From the NCBI GenBank assembly GCA_019930625.1, contig CP082844.1, positions 682,001 through 746,000 of the forward strand: 64,000 bases of DNA, written 5' to 3'. Made by a program: the position numbers and the translations under genes. Below are positions 18,522-25,561 of this stretch, in pieces. Origin of the DNA: Nocardia asteroides. GTDB lineage: Bacteria; Actinomycetota; Actinomycetes; Mycobacteriales; Mycobacteriaceae. Each line of letters begins with the position of its first letter. The stretch's first letter is position 1. Under the pieces are notes generated by a model. That model searched no databases, had not been told where the DNA came from, and saw only the letters and a program-made list of their open reading frames with translations.

Positions 18522-18646
18522 CGGTACTGCACCGTGACGGGCGCGTGGTCGGACCACCGCTGGTCATAGGCAGCGGCGCGTTCGACCACCGCCTCCTTGG
18601 CCCGGGTGGATAGATCGCCCCGCGCCAGTTGATAGTCGACGCGCCA
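18518..18646 (-). pseudogene. xthA: Displaced native 3' end of xthA
   Basis: About 42 codons encoding an exodeoxyribonuclease III C-terminus: WRVDYQLARGDLSTRAKEAV, then QRWSDHAPVTVQYR and stop. Upstream of the Trp codon the homology ends and element DNA begins. The same region of the protein is re-encoded at 22000-22250 by different DNA. This is the stranded tail of the gene, cut off by integration. Its stop overlaps the RNase start, revealing the original operon order. Confidence 0.85.
18635..18646. other. Candidate left attachment core of the xthA element
   Basis: GTCGACGCGCCA matches GTCGATGCGCCA at 22237-22248 in 11 of 12 bases, exactly where xthA homology changes hands on both sides. 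It is the best candidate for the duplicated crossover core, but ordinary conservation of the coding sequence could explain the match. Confidence 0.5.
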
Positions 18647-18658
18647 TCGGATCGACTC

Positions 18659-18679
18659 GGTTCTACGAACCCTAGAACC
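18659..18679. repeat. Inverted repeat at left end of the element
   Basis: GGTTCTA-CGAACCC-TAGAACC, 7-bp perfect arms, between the xthA tail and the integrase start. It may be an integrase arm-type site or part of the attachment site, or an operator of the integrase promoter. Confidence 0.55.
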
Positions 18680-18704
18680 ACCCTGGAACAGGGAAGGAAC
18701 CGGA

Positions 18705-18974
18705 ATGCAGACCCCGTTACGCGCCTTGCTGGCGGCGCGGCTATCCGTCATGACTGACGAATCTACGTCACCTGTCCGGCAGCTAGAGCACGGACGCAGC
18801 GCCGTGCAAGCTCGGGGGTGGACTGAAGCCGGGGTAGCAACCGACCTCGATGTGTCCGCTACCAAGTACTCACCGTTCGATCGGCCGGAGCTAGGCAACT
18901 GGCTGAAGAACCGGCACCACGAATTCGACGTGATTGTGGTGCGGAGACTCGACCGGTTGGTGCGGTCGTCTAAG
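18705..18974 (+). pseudogene. Truncated large serine integrase (N-terminal catalytic part only)
   Basis: About 90 codons match the N-terminal resolvase domain of large serine recombinases: RALLAARLSV with the candidate nucleophile S14, VSATKYSPFDRPELG, then DVIVVRRLDRLVRS. After SSK the reading continues to 19187 with no family resemblance, and the roughly 350 remaining residues of a functional integrase are missing. A good Shine-Dalgarno (GGGAAGGAA) precedes the ATG. The element can therefore no longer move by itself. Confidence 0.82.
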
Positions 18975-19004
18975 ACGCGTTCTTGGTCGGGCTACGTACC
19001 GGTG

Positions 19005-19026
19005 CCCCCAGATCGGACTCTGGGGG
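19005..19026. terminator. Hairpin terminator inside the element
   Basis: CCCCCAGA-N6-TCTGGGGG, perfect 8-bp stem. It lies between the integrase remnant (plus) and the end of the minus-strand small-gene cluster, so it can serve both. Confidence 0.7.
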
Positions 19027-19053
19027 TTCCGGCGTCTCAATTTCCCTCCGGGC

Positions 19054-19260
19054 TCACTCGTCCGGTGTGTACTCGGCGTACTGCCCCGACTTGGGCAAGG
19101 TGGCTGCGGCCAGCTCCCGTGCAGCTTGAACCAGTGCGGCTATGGCCCGGTGCTCCGGACCGAGGTACCGGCCCGCTTCCTCTGTGATCTGTTGGAGCTG
19201 GTCGCGCAGCCGCACCGAGGTTTCCTTGTCGAGTGCGCCGGGGGGTTCCGTGCTGGACAT
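19054..19260 (-). CDS. Small element-borne hypothetical protein (68 aa)
   Basis: Not recognised. The protein is soluble and helical, starting MSSTEPPGALDKETSVRLRD, with GPEHRAIAALVQAARELAAA in the centre. AGAGGAG about 5 bases before the ATG is a strong ribosome binding site. It is the last gene of a tight minus-strand cluster and begins 13 bases after the secreted protein gene. Base composition is visibly less GC-rich than the chromosome around it, as for the rest of the element. Confidence 0.6.
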   Translation of the reverse strand: MSSTEPPGALDKETSVRLRDQLQQITEEAGRYLGPEHRAIAALVQAARELAAATLPKSGQYAEYTPDE

Positions 19261-19273
19261 GCCGCTCCTCTGG

Positions 19274-19705
19274 TCAGAACCGGTTGGGGCACTTGGAGGG
19301 CGGTACCTCTACCGTGCCGGATGCGGTGTTATAGGTGAACTGGTTCCCCTGAATCTTGCCGCGTATACCGACGCTGACGCGCCACTTCCCGGCGTAGCAC
19401 GCGGCCGACACCGTGTAGGAGTGTCCACCGCCCCGGAACGGCGGTGGAATAGTGGAATCGGTTCGGGTAGAGGCAATCTCCCACCGGCCGCCCTCCTCGT
19501 GCTGCAATGCCAAGACGACTACGTGTTCGTCCGGCGGGACATCACACGCGGCAATACCGTCCCCCGTGATCTGGGGCGGTAGCACTGTCGGCACCGAGTG
19601 CGTGAACTCGAAACCGCAACTGCGGGCAGCGCGGGCCATGCCGGTAGCCGCTGGACTCATGCCGATCAGCACGGCCACAGCGATAAGCCCAATGATGGTT
19701 TTCAA
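19274..19705 (-). CDS. Secreted Cys-containing hypothetical protein of the element
   Basis: 143 residues with a clear signal peptide (MKTIIGLIAVAVLIGMSPAA, cleavage near ARA). The mature part contains four cysteines (RSCGF, AACDV, AACYAG, SKCPN) that could form two disulfides, and a beta-rich composition. The start is a TTG at 19705 behind a strong GGGGGA. No family is recognised. In the middle of the minus-strand small-gene cluster; its 5' part overlaps the 3' part of the preceding frame. Confidence 0.65.
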   Translation of the reverse strand: MKTIIGLIAVAVLIGMSPAATGMARAARSCGFEFTHSVPTVLPPQITGDGIAACDVPPDEHVVVLALQHEEGGRWEIASTRTDSTIPPPFRGGGHSYTVSAACYAGKWRVSVGIRGKIQGNQFTYNTASGTVEVPPSKCPNRF

Positions 19706-19850
19706 CGGTTTCCCCCGATTTCGATGTCAGTCCGGACATAACTCGCTCTAGAAGATCGGGCGTTGGAGGCTCCCACTCGTCAAAGTTGGAGAGAAGAAAC
19801 AGACCCAATCTCGTACCGGAATCGCGATCCGGAAGATCCTCGCCAGTCAT
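19542..19850 (-). CDS. Possible small protein overlapping the secreted protein gene
   Basis: The ATG follows directly after the stop of the 43-aa membrane protein gene (TAG then ATG), favouring translation. The first 48 residues (MTGEDLPDRDSG..., SNFDEWEPPTPDLLERVMSG) look protein-like. The remaining 54 overlap the secreted protein gene in another frame and look like out-of-frame sequence (Arg/His-rich). The original gene may have ended earlier, or this is a real overlap. Treat the C-terminal half with caution. Confidence 0.4.
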   Translation of the reverse strand: MTGEDLPDRDSGTRLGLFLLSNFDEWEPPTPDLLERVMSGLTSKSGETVENHHWAYRCGRADRHESSGYRHGPRCPQLRFRVHALGADSATAPDHGGRYCRV

Positions 19851-19982
19851 CTACATACCGCCCTGCTGACGCGTATCTTCACGTTCGATCCGTTCCCGCC
19901 TCTCTTCCGGTATCCGCTGAGGCCAGAACACCACCGCGAAGAACGCGACCAGCGGAACAGCGAACGCTACGAACAACCCCAT
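19851..19982 (-). CDS. Small single-span membrane protein (43 aa)
   Basis: MGLFVAFAVPLVAFFAVVFW forms one membrane helix, followed by a charged tail QRIPEERRERIERE. The start overlaps the stop of the upstream 70-aa gene by one base (TGATG) and the next ATG follows its stop directly, so it is embedded in a translationally coupled string. Function unknown; the layout resembles phage or plasmid accessory microproteins. Confidence 0.6.
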   Translation of the reverse strand: MGLFVAFAVPLVAFFAVVFWPQRIPEERRERIEREDTRQQGGM

Positions 19983-20194
19983 CAGGCGGGCTCCGTCTCG
20001 TCGTCCACCAAACCGAGTCGTTCCGCTTCACCAGGGCCGAACGCCCGAGCGTCGTTACACGACTGCCGGGGGTGGTGGAACTCGACATACACGCCCGGCT
20101 CTGCGTCGTCGGTGTCATTCCACCGTTCGAACACACCACCAGGGAACGGGTAAAGCTTTGTACCCCTGCGTTGTTGGTCTCCGTCTGCGGTCAT
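19982..20194 (-). CDS. Small element-borne hypothetical protein (70 aa)
   Basis: Starts MTADGDQQRRGTKLYPFPGG with a moderate AGGGG about 6 bases upstream and contains GVYVEFHHPRQSCNDARAF. No family recognised. It is the first gene of the minus-strand string 70 aa, 43 aa, overlapping frame, secreted 143 aa, 68 aa. Its promoter lies in the gap shared with the divergent plus-strand cassette at 20414. Confidence 0.55.
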   Translation of the reverse strand: MTADGDQQRRGTKLYPFPGGVFERWNDTDDAEPGVYVEFHHPRQSCNDARAFGPGEAERLGLVDDETEPA

Positions 20195-20413
20195 TTCAAC
20201 CCCTGTAGTAGGCCAGTGGTAGGCACCCCATGACCGGCTCGCAGCACATGTCACGGGGGCCAGCTCCGACGCTACGAAGCACCTACCGAGCCGGTCCACG
20301 ATCGTGCTCAATCGTGCAGGAATCGAATATATCCAGTGCGTACCCAGCATCCTTGAGCCACAATCGGTTTCGTACGTGCAATCTCGTGCAAGACGCGATC
20401 TGGAGGTACACCG

Positions 20414-20743
20414 ATGCCGTTACGTTTCCTAGGCAAAGGCGGAAGCACCAACAACGGGTGCCCTACCTTGCTGGCGAACGACCCCGGCGGGTATGTCGTC
20501 CAAGCATGGAAGACAGACCGGGCCGACACCGTCGAGTTGCCACACCTGCTACTCGGTTTCCTGGAACCGGATACGTTCATCGGTGCGACGTTGACCGACA
20601 CCGGCCGGGGAACATTCCGGCTCACCGGTCGGCCGGTCACCGAACCGGAACTACTCGCACAGCTCGACATTGCCGACGACGAAACCGCTATCGAGGTTCC
20701 GAAGCTAGAAAGGACGTTCTACGGTGCAGCTAGTGCCCGATGA
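20414..20743 (+). CDS. Hypothetical protein, first gene of the DUF6879/XRE cassette
   Basis: 109 residues starting MPLRFLGKGGSTNNGCPTLL; not confidently assigned. It reads like a small single-domain protein (GYVVQAWKTD, PHLLLGFLEPDTF). TGGAGG about 7 bases upstream supports the ATG. Its 3' end overlaps the DUF6879-like gene by 20 bases, so it belongs to the three-gene cassette. Similar first members accompany DUF6879 genes in streptomycetes and nocardiae, but the role is not known. Confidence 0.7.
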   Translation: MPLRFLGKGGSTNNGCPTLLANDPGGYVVQAWKTDRADTVELPHLLLGFLEPDTFIGATLTDTGRGTFRLTGRPVTEPELLAQLDIADDETAIEVPKLERTFYGAASAR

Positions 20744-21233
20744 AGGGTTCCCGGACCTACTCCGGACCTGCAAGCGGGAAGCGTTTCACCTCGAAGTGCT
20801 CGACTCGTACGCCGAACCGAACGAGCATGAGCCGTTCCGGCGATTCCTGGCAGACGAGCCGGATGACTACGCATGGTTCCAGCCGTGGACCGAGCTGATA
20901 CAGGAGACGACCAGCCGGGGCGTAGCGGTCACACGGGTACGAATCGTCACCGAACCGCACACCGACTACACCCGGTTCGCACTTGCCGTGGCAGCGCTCA
21001 ACGTACGGGCAGGCGAAGACATTCGGTATCTGCCCCGGCATCATGCCGGGGAAGTCCCTTCGGATGACTATTGGCTACTTGATGACGAAACAGTGGTCTT
21101 CTCAGCGTTCGGGGAGTCCGGAGGCTGGTCCGGTGCGGTAACCACCGACCCGCACATTGCCGCGTACTGTCGCGGGCTCCGAGCCCGGTTCTGGTCTCTC
21201 GCCACTCCGTTTCCGGAGTACGTCACACAGTGA
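20724..21233 (+). CDS. DUF6879 family protein
   Basis: 169 residues with the DUF6879 pattern: AFHLEVLDSYAEPNEHEPFR near the N-terminus, then TSRGVAVTRVRIVTEPHTDY and SDDYWLLDDETVVFSAF. The family is common in actinobacteria beside XRE/DUF5753 regulators; its biochemical function is not established. GTG start inside the previous gene and a GTGA overlap with the next, so all three are co-translated. It may be the effector or antagonist partner of the regulator. Confidence 0.85.
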   Translation: MQLVPDEGFPDLLRTCKREAFHLEVLDSYAEPNEHEPFRRFLADEPDDYAWFQPWTELIQETTSRGVAVTRVRIVTEPHTDYTRFALAVAALNVRAGEDIRYLPRHHAGEVPSDDYWLLDDETVVFSAFGESGGWSGAVTTDPHIAAYCRGLRARFWSLATPFPEYVTQ

Positions 21234-22072
21234 CCGGTTCAGTTGACCAGCAGCGCGAATATCTCGGGGCACAACTCCGCGGTATTCGTGTTGCTGCTGG
21301 GTTGTCCGGTGCTGAGTTGGCACGCCGTAGCGGATGGGACCCTAGCAAGGTCTCAAAGATCGAGTACGGACGGATACGGCCGTCTTTAGAGGACATTTCG
21401 GCGTACTGCCGACACTGCAACGCGGGTGGCCAACTAGCAGACCTCCACGCGGCGCGGCAGAGCATAGATACCGCGTACCTCGAATGGCGGAAGATTCTCG
21501 GTACCGGAACCAAGCGCAGACAGCAAGCGTCGATCAAGTGGGAATCCGAAGCTCGGATCATCCGATCGTTTGAACCGGTCTTGGTTCCCGGTCTTCTACA
21601 GACCGCCGACTACGCGGCGGGCATCCTGCGGAAGGTGATCGAGTTCCAGCAGATTCCGAACGATCTGGACGCGGGGGTATCCAAGCGGATGCAGCGGCAA
21701 CAAGTCTTGTATCAGCGGGATCACTTGTTCCACTTCGTCATTGGTGAACAAGCGTTGTACACCACCGTTGGCGACGGTCAGACGATGGTCGGCCAGCTCG
21801 ACCGGCTCTTAGCTGTCCAAGGTATGCCACGTGTGACGCTCGGAATCGTGCCGATACTGGCAGCGTTCGAGACGGCTACCACGTCGTTTCTGATGTTCGA
21901 TTCGAGCCGTGTCCTGGTCGAGAACATCACAGCAGAGCTGTCGATCACTCAGCCGCGAGAGATAGCGGTGTATCACCGGACGTTCGATGTTCTGGCCGGT
22001 CAGTCCGTGACCGGTGAAGCAGCACGGGAGCTGATCCGCAAGGCGCTGGACGCCCGTAAGCCCCGACCGTGA
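21230..22072 (+). CDS. XRE-family regulator with DUF5753 domain
   Basis: 280 residues. The N-terminal helix-turn-helix (LRGIRVAAGLSGAELARRSG, then PSKVSKIEYGRIRPS) is followed by the DUF5753 ligand-like domain (FEPVLVPGLLQTADYAAGIL). These regulators usually pair with a DUF397 or DUF6879 partner, and characterised ones influence development or antibiotic production in Streptomyces. It starts on GTGA overlapping the DUF6879 stop. Its last 73 bases overlap the 3' end of the convergent xthA. Confidence 0.9.
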   Translation: MTGSVDQQREYLGAQLRGIRVAAGLSGAELARRSGWDPSKVSKIEYGRIRPSLEDISAYCRHCNAGGQLADLHAARQSIDTAYLEWRKILGTGTKRRQQASIKWESEARIIRSFEPVLVPGLLQTADYAAGILRKVIEFQQIPNDLDAGVSKRMQRQQVLYQRDHLFHFVIGEQALYTTVGDGQTMVGQLDRLLAVQGMPRVTLGIVPILAAFETATTSFLMFDSSRVLVENITAELSITQPREIAVYHRTFDVLAGQSVTGEAARELIRKALDARKPRP

Positions 22073-22896
22073 CCGTGACCGCGCAGCGGGTATTCGCTGG
22101 TCAGGAGTTCGGGAACCTTCTCCGCAAACTTCACCGTGACCGGAGCATGGTCAGACCAACGCTCGGCGTATGTCGCTGCACGCTCCACCCGTGCCGACAC
22201 AGCGCGGGATGCGATACCCCCTCTTGCGTAAACCGCGTCGATGCGCCAGCCGCTGTCGTTGTCGAACGCTCGACCTCGGTAGGACCACCAGCTGTACGGG
22301 CCGTCGACCCCGGGATGCAGGCCGCGCACCACGTCGACGTATCCCGCCGCCAGGAGTTCATCGATCCACGCTCGCTCCTGCGGGAGGAACCCGGCCGATT
22401 TCAGGTTGCCCTTCCAGTTCTTCAGATCACGCTCGGTATGCGCGATGTTCCAGTCCCCCGCGACCACGAAATCCCCGGTTCGCGCGGTGAGGTAGGCGCC
22501 GAGTTCGGCCATGAAGCGATACTTCTCGTCCTGGCGCACGGTGCCCGCGTCACCGGAGTGCACATAGACGCTCGCCACGGTGAGATCGTCGAAGTCGGCC
22601 TCGAGATACCGCCCCGCGGCCGCGAATTCAGTGCTGCCGAAACCTATTCGCACAGCCTTCGGCGCCTTCCGGGACAGGATGCCGACTCCGGCCCGTCCTT
22701 TGGACTCCGGCTCGGCGTGCCATAGCTGCCATCCCGCGTCGAGCGCGGGCGCCAATGCGGCCCTGACCTGTTCGTCGGTGGCGCGGGTCTCCTGCACGCA
22801 AACGATGTCGGCCTCGGTGGCCGCGAGCCAGGCCAGCAGCCCCTTGCCCGCGGCCGCGCGGACACCGTTCACGTTCACTGTCGAGATATACGGCAC
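22000..22896 (-). CDS. xthA: Exodeoxyribonuclease III with element-supplied C-terminus
   Basis: AP endonuclease and 3'-5' exonuclease of base excision repair. Conserved elements: VNVNGVRAA, VCVQETRA (metal Glu), VVAGDWNIAHTERDLKNWKG and SDHAPVTV (catalytic Asp-His). The start is the GTG at 22896 (PYISTVNVNG). From about residue 216 the sequence switches to element DNA, which re-encodes RIDAVYARGGIASRAVSARV, the catalytic SDHAPV and a novel tail of about 40 residues ending AASPVTD. The reading frame is intact, so activity is probably preserved. Confidence 0.9.
   Translation of the reverse strand: MPYISTVNVNGVRAAAGKGLLAWLAATEADIVCVQETRATDEQVRAALAPALDAGWQLWHAEPESKGRAGVGILSRKAPKAVRIGFGSTEFAAAGRYLEADFDDLTVASVYVHSGDAGTVRQDEKYRFMAELGAYLTARTGDFVVAGDWNIAHTERDLKNWKGNLKSAGFLPQERAWIDELLAAGYVDVVRGLHPGVDGPYSWWSYRGRAFDNDSGWRIDAVYARGGIASRAVSARVERAATYAERWSDHAPVTVKFAEKVPELLTSEYPLRGHGHGRGLRASSALRISSRAASPVTD
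22237..22248. other. Candidate right attachment core of the xthA element
   Basis: GTCGATGCGCCA, the partner of the sequence at 18635-18646 with one mismatch, located where the chromosomal 5' part of xthA meets the element-encoded 3' part. Confidence 0.5.
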
Positions 22897-22964
22897 TCCA
22901 CGACCGTACAATGCTGGTCTGATGAAGTCCCCCGGACACCGCCGTCCAGGAAGGGGTGATGACG

Positions 22965-23846
22965 ATGTCGTCTGACGCCTCCCAGTCCTCCGCCGCCGCT
23001 CGCGGCTCCACTCGGGCAGACCAGCCCCAGCCGATCAAGGCATTACATCTCGGTTCCGGCGACCCCCTGCTGTTGCTGCACGGATTCATGATGTCGCCGC
23101 ACTCCTGGGAACAGACCGCGGCGCGGCTGTCGACGCACTGCGAGGTGTTCGCGCCCGCGTTCGCCGGCCACTGGGGCGGCGCACCCGCCGACGGCCGGTC
23201 CATCGACGTGTACGCGCTCGCCGACCAGATCTGCGATCAGCTCGACGAATTGGGCTGGCGCACCTGCCATATCGCGGGCAACTCGCTCGGCGGCCGGGTC
23301 GGCGTGGAACTCGCCCGCCGCGGACGTGCCCGCACATTGACGCTCATCGCACCGACAGGCGGCTGGCACGCGCCGTCGCTGACCCAATGGCGGATCAAGC
23401 TGAAATTCCTCTCCCTGGTGCCGCTGGTCGAAATCGGCAAACGCCTGGGCGGATTCGCGATCGGCAATCCACTCGCCCGGCGCATCGCACTGCTCGCGCT
23501 GACCAAGCACGCCGCAGCGGTGTCCCGGCGCGACGCTGCCGCCGCCCTCGCCGCCGCACTGCACTGCCCGGCGATGATCCCGATGATTCTCGGCGCGTTG
23601 CGAGCGCCGGAACAAGAGGACCTGTCCACTCTGCGGACGCCGGTCCGGCTGTTGCTGTCGGAGTACGACCGGGTCATCCCCAACCGCGTCTACGCGCGCC
23701 GCTACCTGAAGGAACTCCCCGAATCCGCCGACCGCATCCTGGTCAACGGCGTCGGTCACGTACCGATGCTGGAAGCGCCCGACCGCATCGCCACCCTGAT
23801 CGCCGAGCACGTGTACGCCAGCCGCACCCGCCTGCGCGCTGTGTAA
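22965..23846 (+). CDS. Alpha/beta hydrolase
   Basis: 293 residues. The oxyanion strand LLLLHGFMMSPHSW is followed by the nucleophile elbow GNSLGG, an acid candidate in LLLSEYDRVIP and the catalytic His in NGVGHVPML. No signal peptide. The start is uncertain: ATG at 22959 or 22965, both behind AGGAAGGGG; the second has the better spacing. Divergent from xthA, and followed by a hairpin terminator. Substrate unknown. Confidence 0.87.
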   Translation: MSSDASQSSAAARGSTRADQPQPIKALHLGSGDPLLLLHGFMMSPHSWEQTAARLSTHCEVFAPAFAGHWGGAPADGRSIDVYALADQICDQLDELGWRTCHIAGNSLGGRVGVELARRGRARTLTLIAPTGGWHAPSLTQWRIKLKFLSLVPLVEIGKRLGGFAIGNPLARRIALLALTKHAAAVSRRDAAAALAAALHCPAMIPMILGALRAPEQEDLSTLRTPVRLLLSEYDRVIPNRVYARRYLKELPESADRILVNGVGHVPMLEAPDRIATLIAEHVYASRTRLRAV

Positions 23847-23850
23847 TTCG

Positions 23851-23869
23851 CCAGCGCCTGCGGCGCTGG
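23851..23869. terminator. Hairpin terminator after the alpha/beta hydrolase
   Basis: CCAGCGCC-TGC-GGCGCTGG, perfect 8-bp stem with a 3-base loop, four bases after the hydrolase stop codon. Confidence 0.7.
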
Positions 23870-23888
23870 GTGTTCGCGGCCCCCTTGT

Positions 23889-23955
23889 GGCTCGCGTCCG
23901 AGCGACCGCCGCTGGCGACTTCGTCGCGGACGCGGCGGCCACTCGGACGCGAGCC
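23889..23955. repeat. Large inverted repeat (20-bp paired arms)
   Basis: GGCTCGCGTCCGAG and its exact complement lie 39 bases apart, and an inner CCGCCG/CGGCGG pair extends the stem after a symmetric 3-base internal loop. The middle again contains inverted CGAC/GTCG-type pieces. The whole can fold into a long, very GC-rich cruciform or transcript hairpin. Confidence 0.75.
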
Positions 23956-24272
23956 GGGCCGCGAACGGACGATGCTCGGTCTCGCTTCGCTCGAAACCGG
24001 GAGTCGAGCTGGAGTGGGGGCGTGGGGCGGTGGTCGCACGACCCGAGGTTCCGCGCCACATGGTGGCCCGATGGGGCGACCACGCCGCGGTTCGCCGGTG
24101 TCGTAGCACGCCGAGGAATGCCGACACCGACTTCGTCGCAGACACGGCCGCTCGGACGCGTGCCGGTCCCGGGAGGGCATTGCCCGGTCGCGCTTCGCTC
24201 GTAGCCGGAACTGGGACGTCGGGTTCGCTGCGTCCAGGCGGCGATGCCTCCCGGACGCAGCAGCTCAGGAAA

Positions 24273-25535
24273 CTACTGCGAGAGAAGACCTTTCGCGATG
24301 TGCGTCACCTGGATCTCGTTGCTGCCCGCGTAGATCATCAGGGACTTCGCGTCGCGCGCGAGCTGCTCCACGCGGTACTCGGTCATATAGCCGTTGCCGC
24401 CGAAGAGCTGAACCGCTTCCATCGCGACCTCCGTGGCCGCCTCGGAGGCGTACAGCTTCATCGCCGACGCCTCGGCCAGCGTCGGCGGTTTGCCGGCCCG
24501 GCCTCGCTCCAGGGTGTTGAACACCATGTTCTGCACGTTGATCCGCGCGATCTCCATCTTCGCCAGCTTCAGCTGGACCAGCTGGAATCGTCCGATCTCC
24601 TGCCCCCAGAGCTTGCGGTTCTTGGCGTAGTCCACGCACAGCCGATGGCACTCGTTGATGATGCCCAACGCCATGAAGGCGACGCCGATGCGCTCGGCGG
24701 TGAAGCTGGAGCGGGCGCTTTCGCGTCCGTCGCCGCCCTTGTGCTCCTCGGTCTCGCCGAGCAGCCGGTCCCGGCCGACACGCACGTTGTCGAAGAAGAG
24801 CTCACCGGTCGGGGAGGCGTGCAGGCCCATCTTCTTGAACGGCTTGCCCTGGGTGAGCCCCGGCATACCCTTGTCCAGCACGAAGGTGAGCACCTTGCGG
24901 TCGCGCTTGTCGCCGCTCGCTCCGTCGTCGAGCTTCGCGTAGACGATCATCACGTCGGCGTAGGGGCCGTTGGTGATGAAGGTCTTCTGACCGTTGAGCA
25001 GGTAGTCCTCGCCGTCGCGCTTGACGTAGGTCTTCATGCCACCGAAAGCGTCGGACCCGGAATCCGGTTCGGTGATCGCCCACGACGCGACCTTGCGCAT
25101 CGTAACGATGTCCTCCAGCCAGCGCTGCTTCTGCGCGAGCGTGCCCCGGGACATGATCGTGGTCGCGCCGAGACCGATACTCACACCCAGCGCAGTGACC
25201 AAGCCCATGCACACCCCGGACAGTTCCCCGATCAGCACCGCCATCAGCGATTCCTGTCCGGCGAACGGGCTGCCGCCGGATGCCTTCTCCTTCTTCTCCG
25301 GCTTCGGCTCCCCTGCGGCCGCGGCGGCCTCCCGCGCCGCCTGCTTGGCGAGCATCTTCTGCACCGCCTCGCCGCCCAGCGCGTCGATACCGAACTCGCG
25401 AAACAGCTTCCGGATGATCGGGTACGGCGGCAGTTCACCGCTGTCGAGCGCGTCGAGGTTGGGGCGGATCTCCTTGTCGATGAATGCCCGGACGGCGTCG
25501 CGGATCATCACATCGGTTTCGGACCATTCGAACAT
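24273..25535 (-). CDS. Acyl-CoA dehydrogenase with Lys-rich insert
   Basis: FAD-dependent alpha,beta-dehydrogenation of an acyl-CoA thioester. Signatures: SWAITEPDSGSDAFGG, LLNGQKTFITNGPYAD and the C-terminal IYAGSNEIQ. The usual catalytic Glu of IYEG is Ala here; the Glu in FTAERIGVAF aligns with the relocated base of isovaleryl- and long-chain enzymes. Residues about 58-92 form an extra Lys/Ala/Glu-rich stretch. 420 residues; GAGGAG supports the ATG at 25535. Last gene of the five-gene operon. Confidence 0.92.
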   Translation of the reverse strand: MFEWSETDVMIRDAVRAFIDKEIRPNLDALDSGELPPYPIIRKLFREFGIDALGGEAVQKMLAKQAAREAAAAAGEPKPEKKEKASGGSPFAGQESLMAVLIGELSGVCMGLVTALGVSIGLGATTIMSRGTLAQKQRWLEDIVTMRKVASWAITEPDSGSDAFGGMKTYVKRDGEDYLLNGQKTFITNGPYADVMIVYAKLDDGASGDKRDRKVLTFVLDKGMPGLTQGKPFKKMGLHASPTGELFFDNVRVGRDRLLGETEEHKGGDGRESARSSFTAERIGVAFMALGIINECHRLCVDYAKNRKLWGQEIGRFQLVQLKLAKMEIARINVQNMVFNTLERGRAGKPPTLAEASAMKLYASEAATEVAMEAVQLFGGNGYMTEYRVEQLARDAKSLMIYAGSNEIQVTHIAKGLLSQ

Positions 25536-25561
25536 CGTCGTTCTCCTCACGTTCCCCGAGA

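Larger units (their letters stand above)
23847..24272. other. Hairpin-rich intergenic region
   Basis: No gene is convincing here; open frames on both strands are Arg/Ala/Gly-rich and lack start signals. The stretch holds a terminator hairpin, a 67-base large inverted repeat and several CGCTTCGCTCG-type short motifs, all listed or discussed separately. It separates the hydrolase from the convergent acyl-CoA operon. Confidence 0.6.

Noticed and set aside
18518..18898. 126-codon minus-strand frame spanning the xthA tail and antisense to the integrase
   Set aside because: Only the last ~42 codons resemble exonuclease III; the rest is antisense to the integrase remnant, so no fusion protein is proposed.
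18640..22250. Prophage
   Set aside because: No capsid, terminase, portal, tail or lysis gene and only 3.6 kb; better described as a decayed integrative element.
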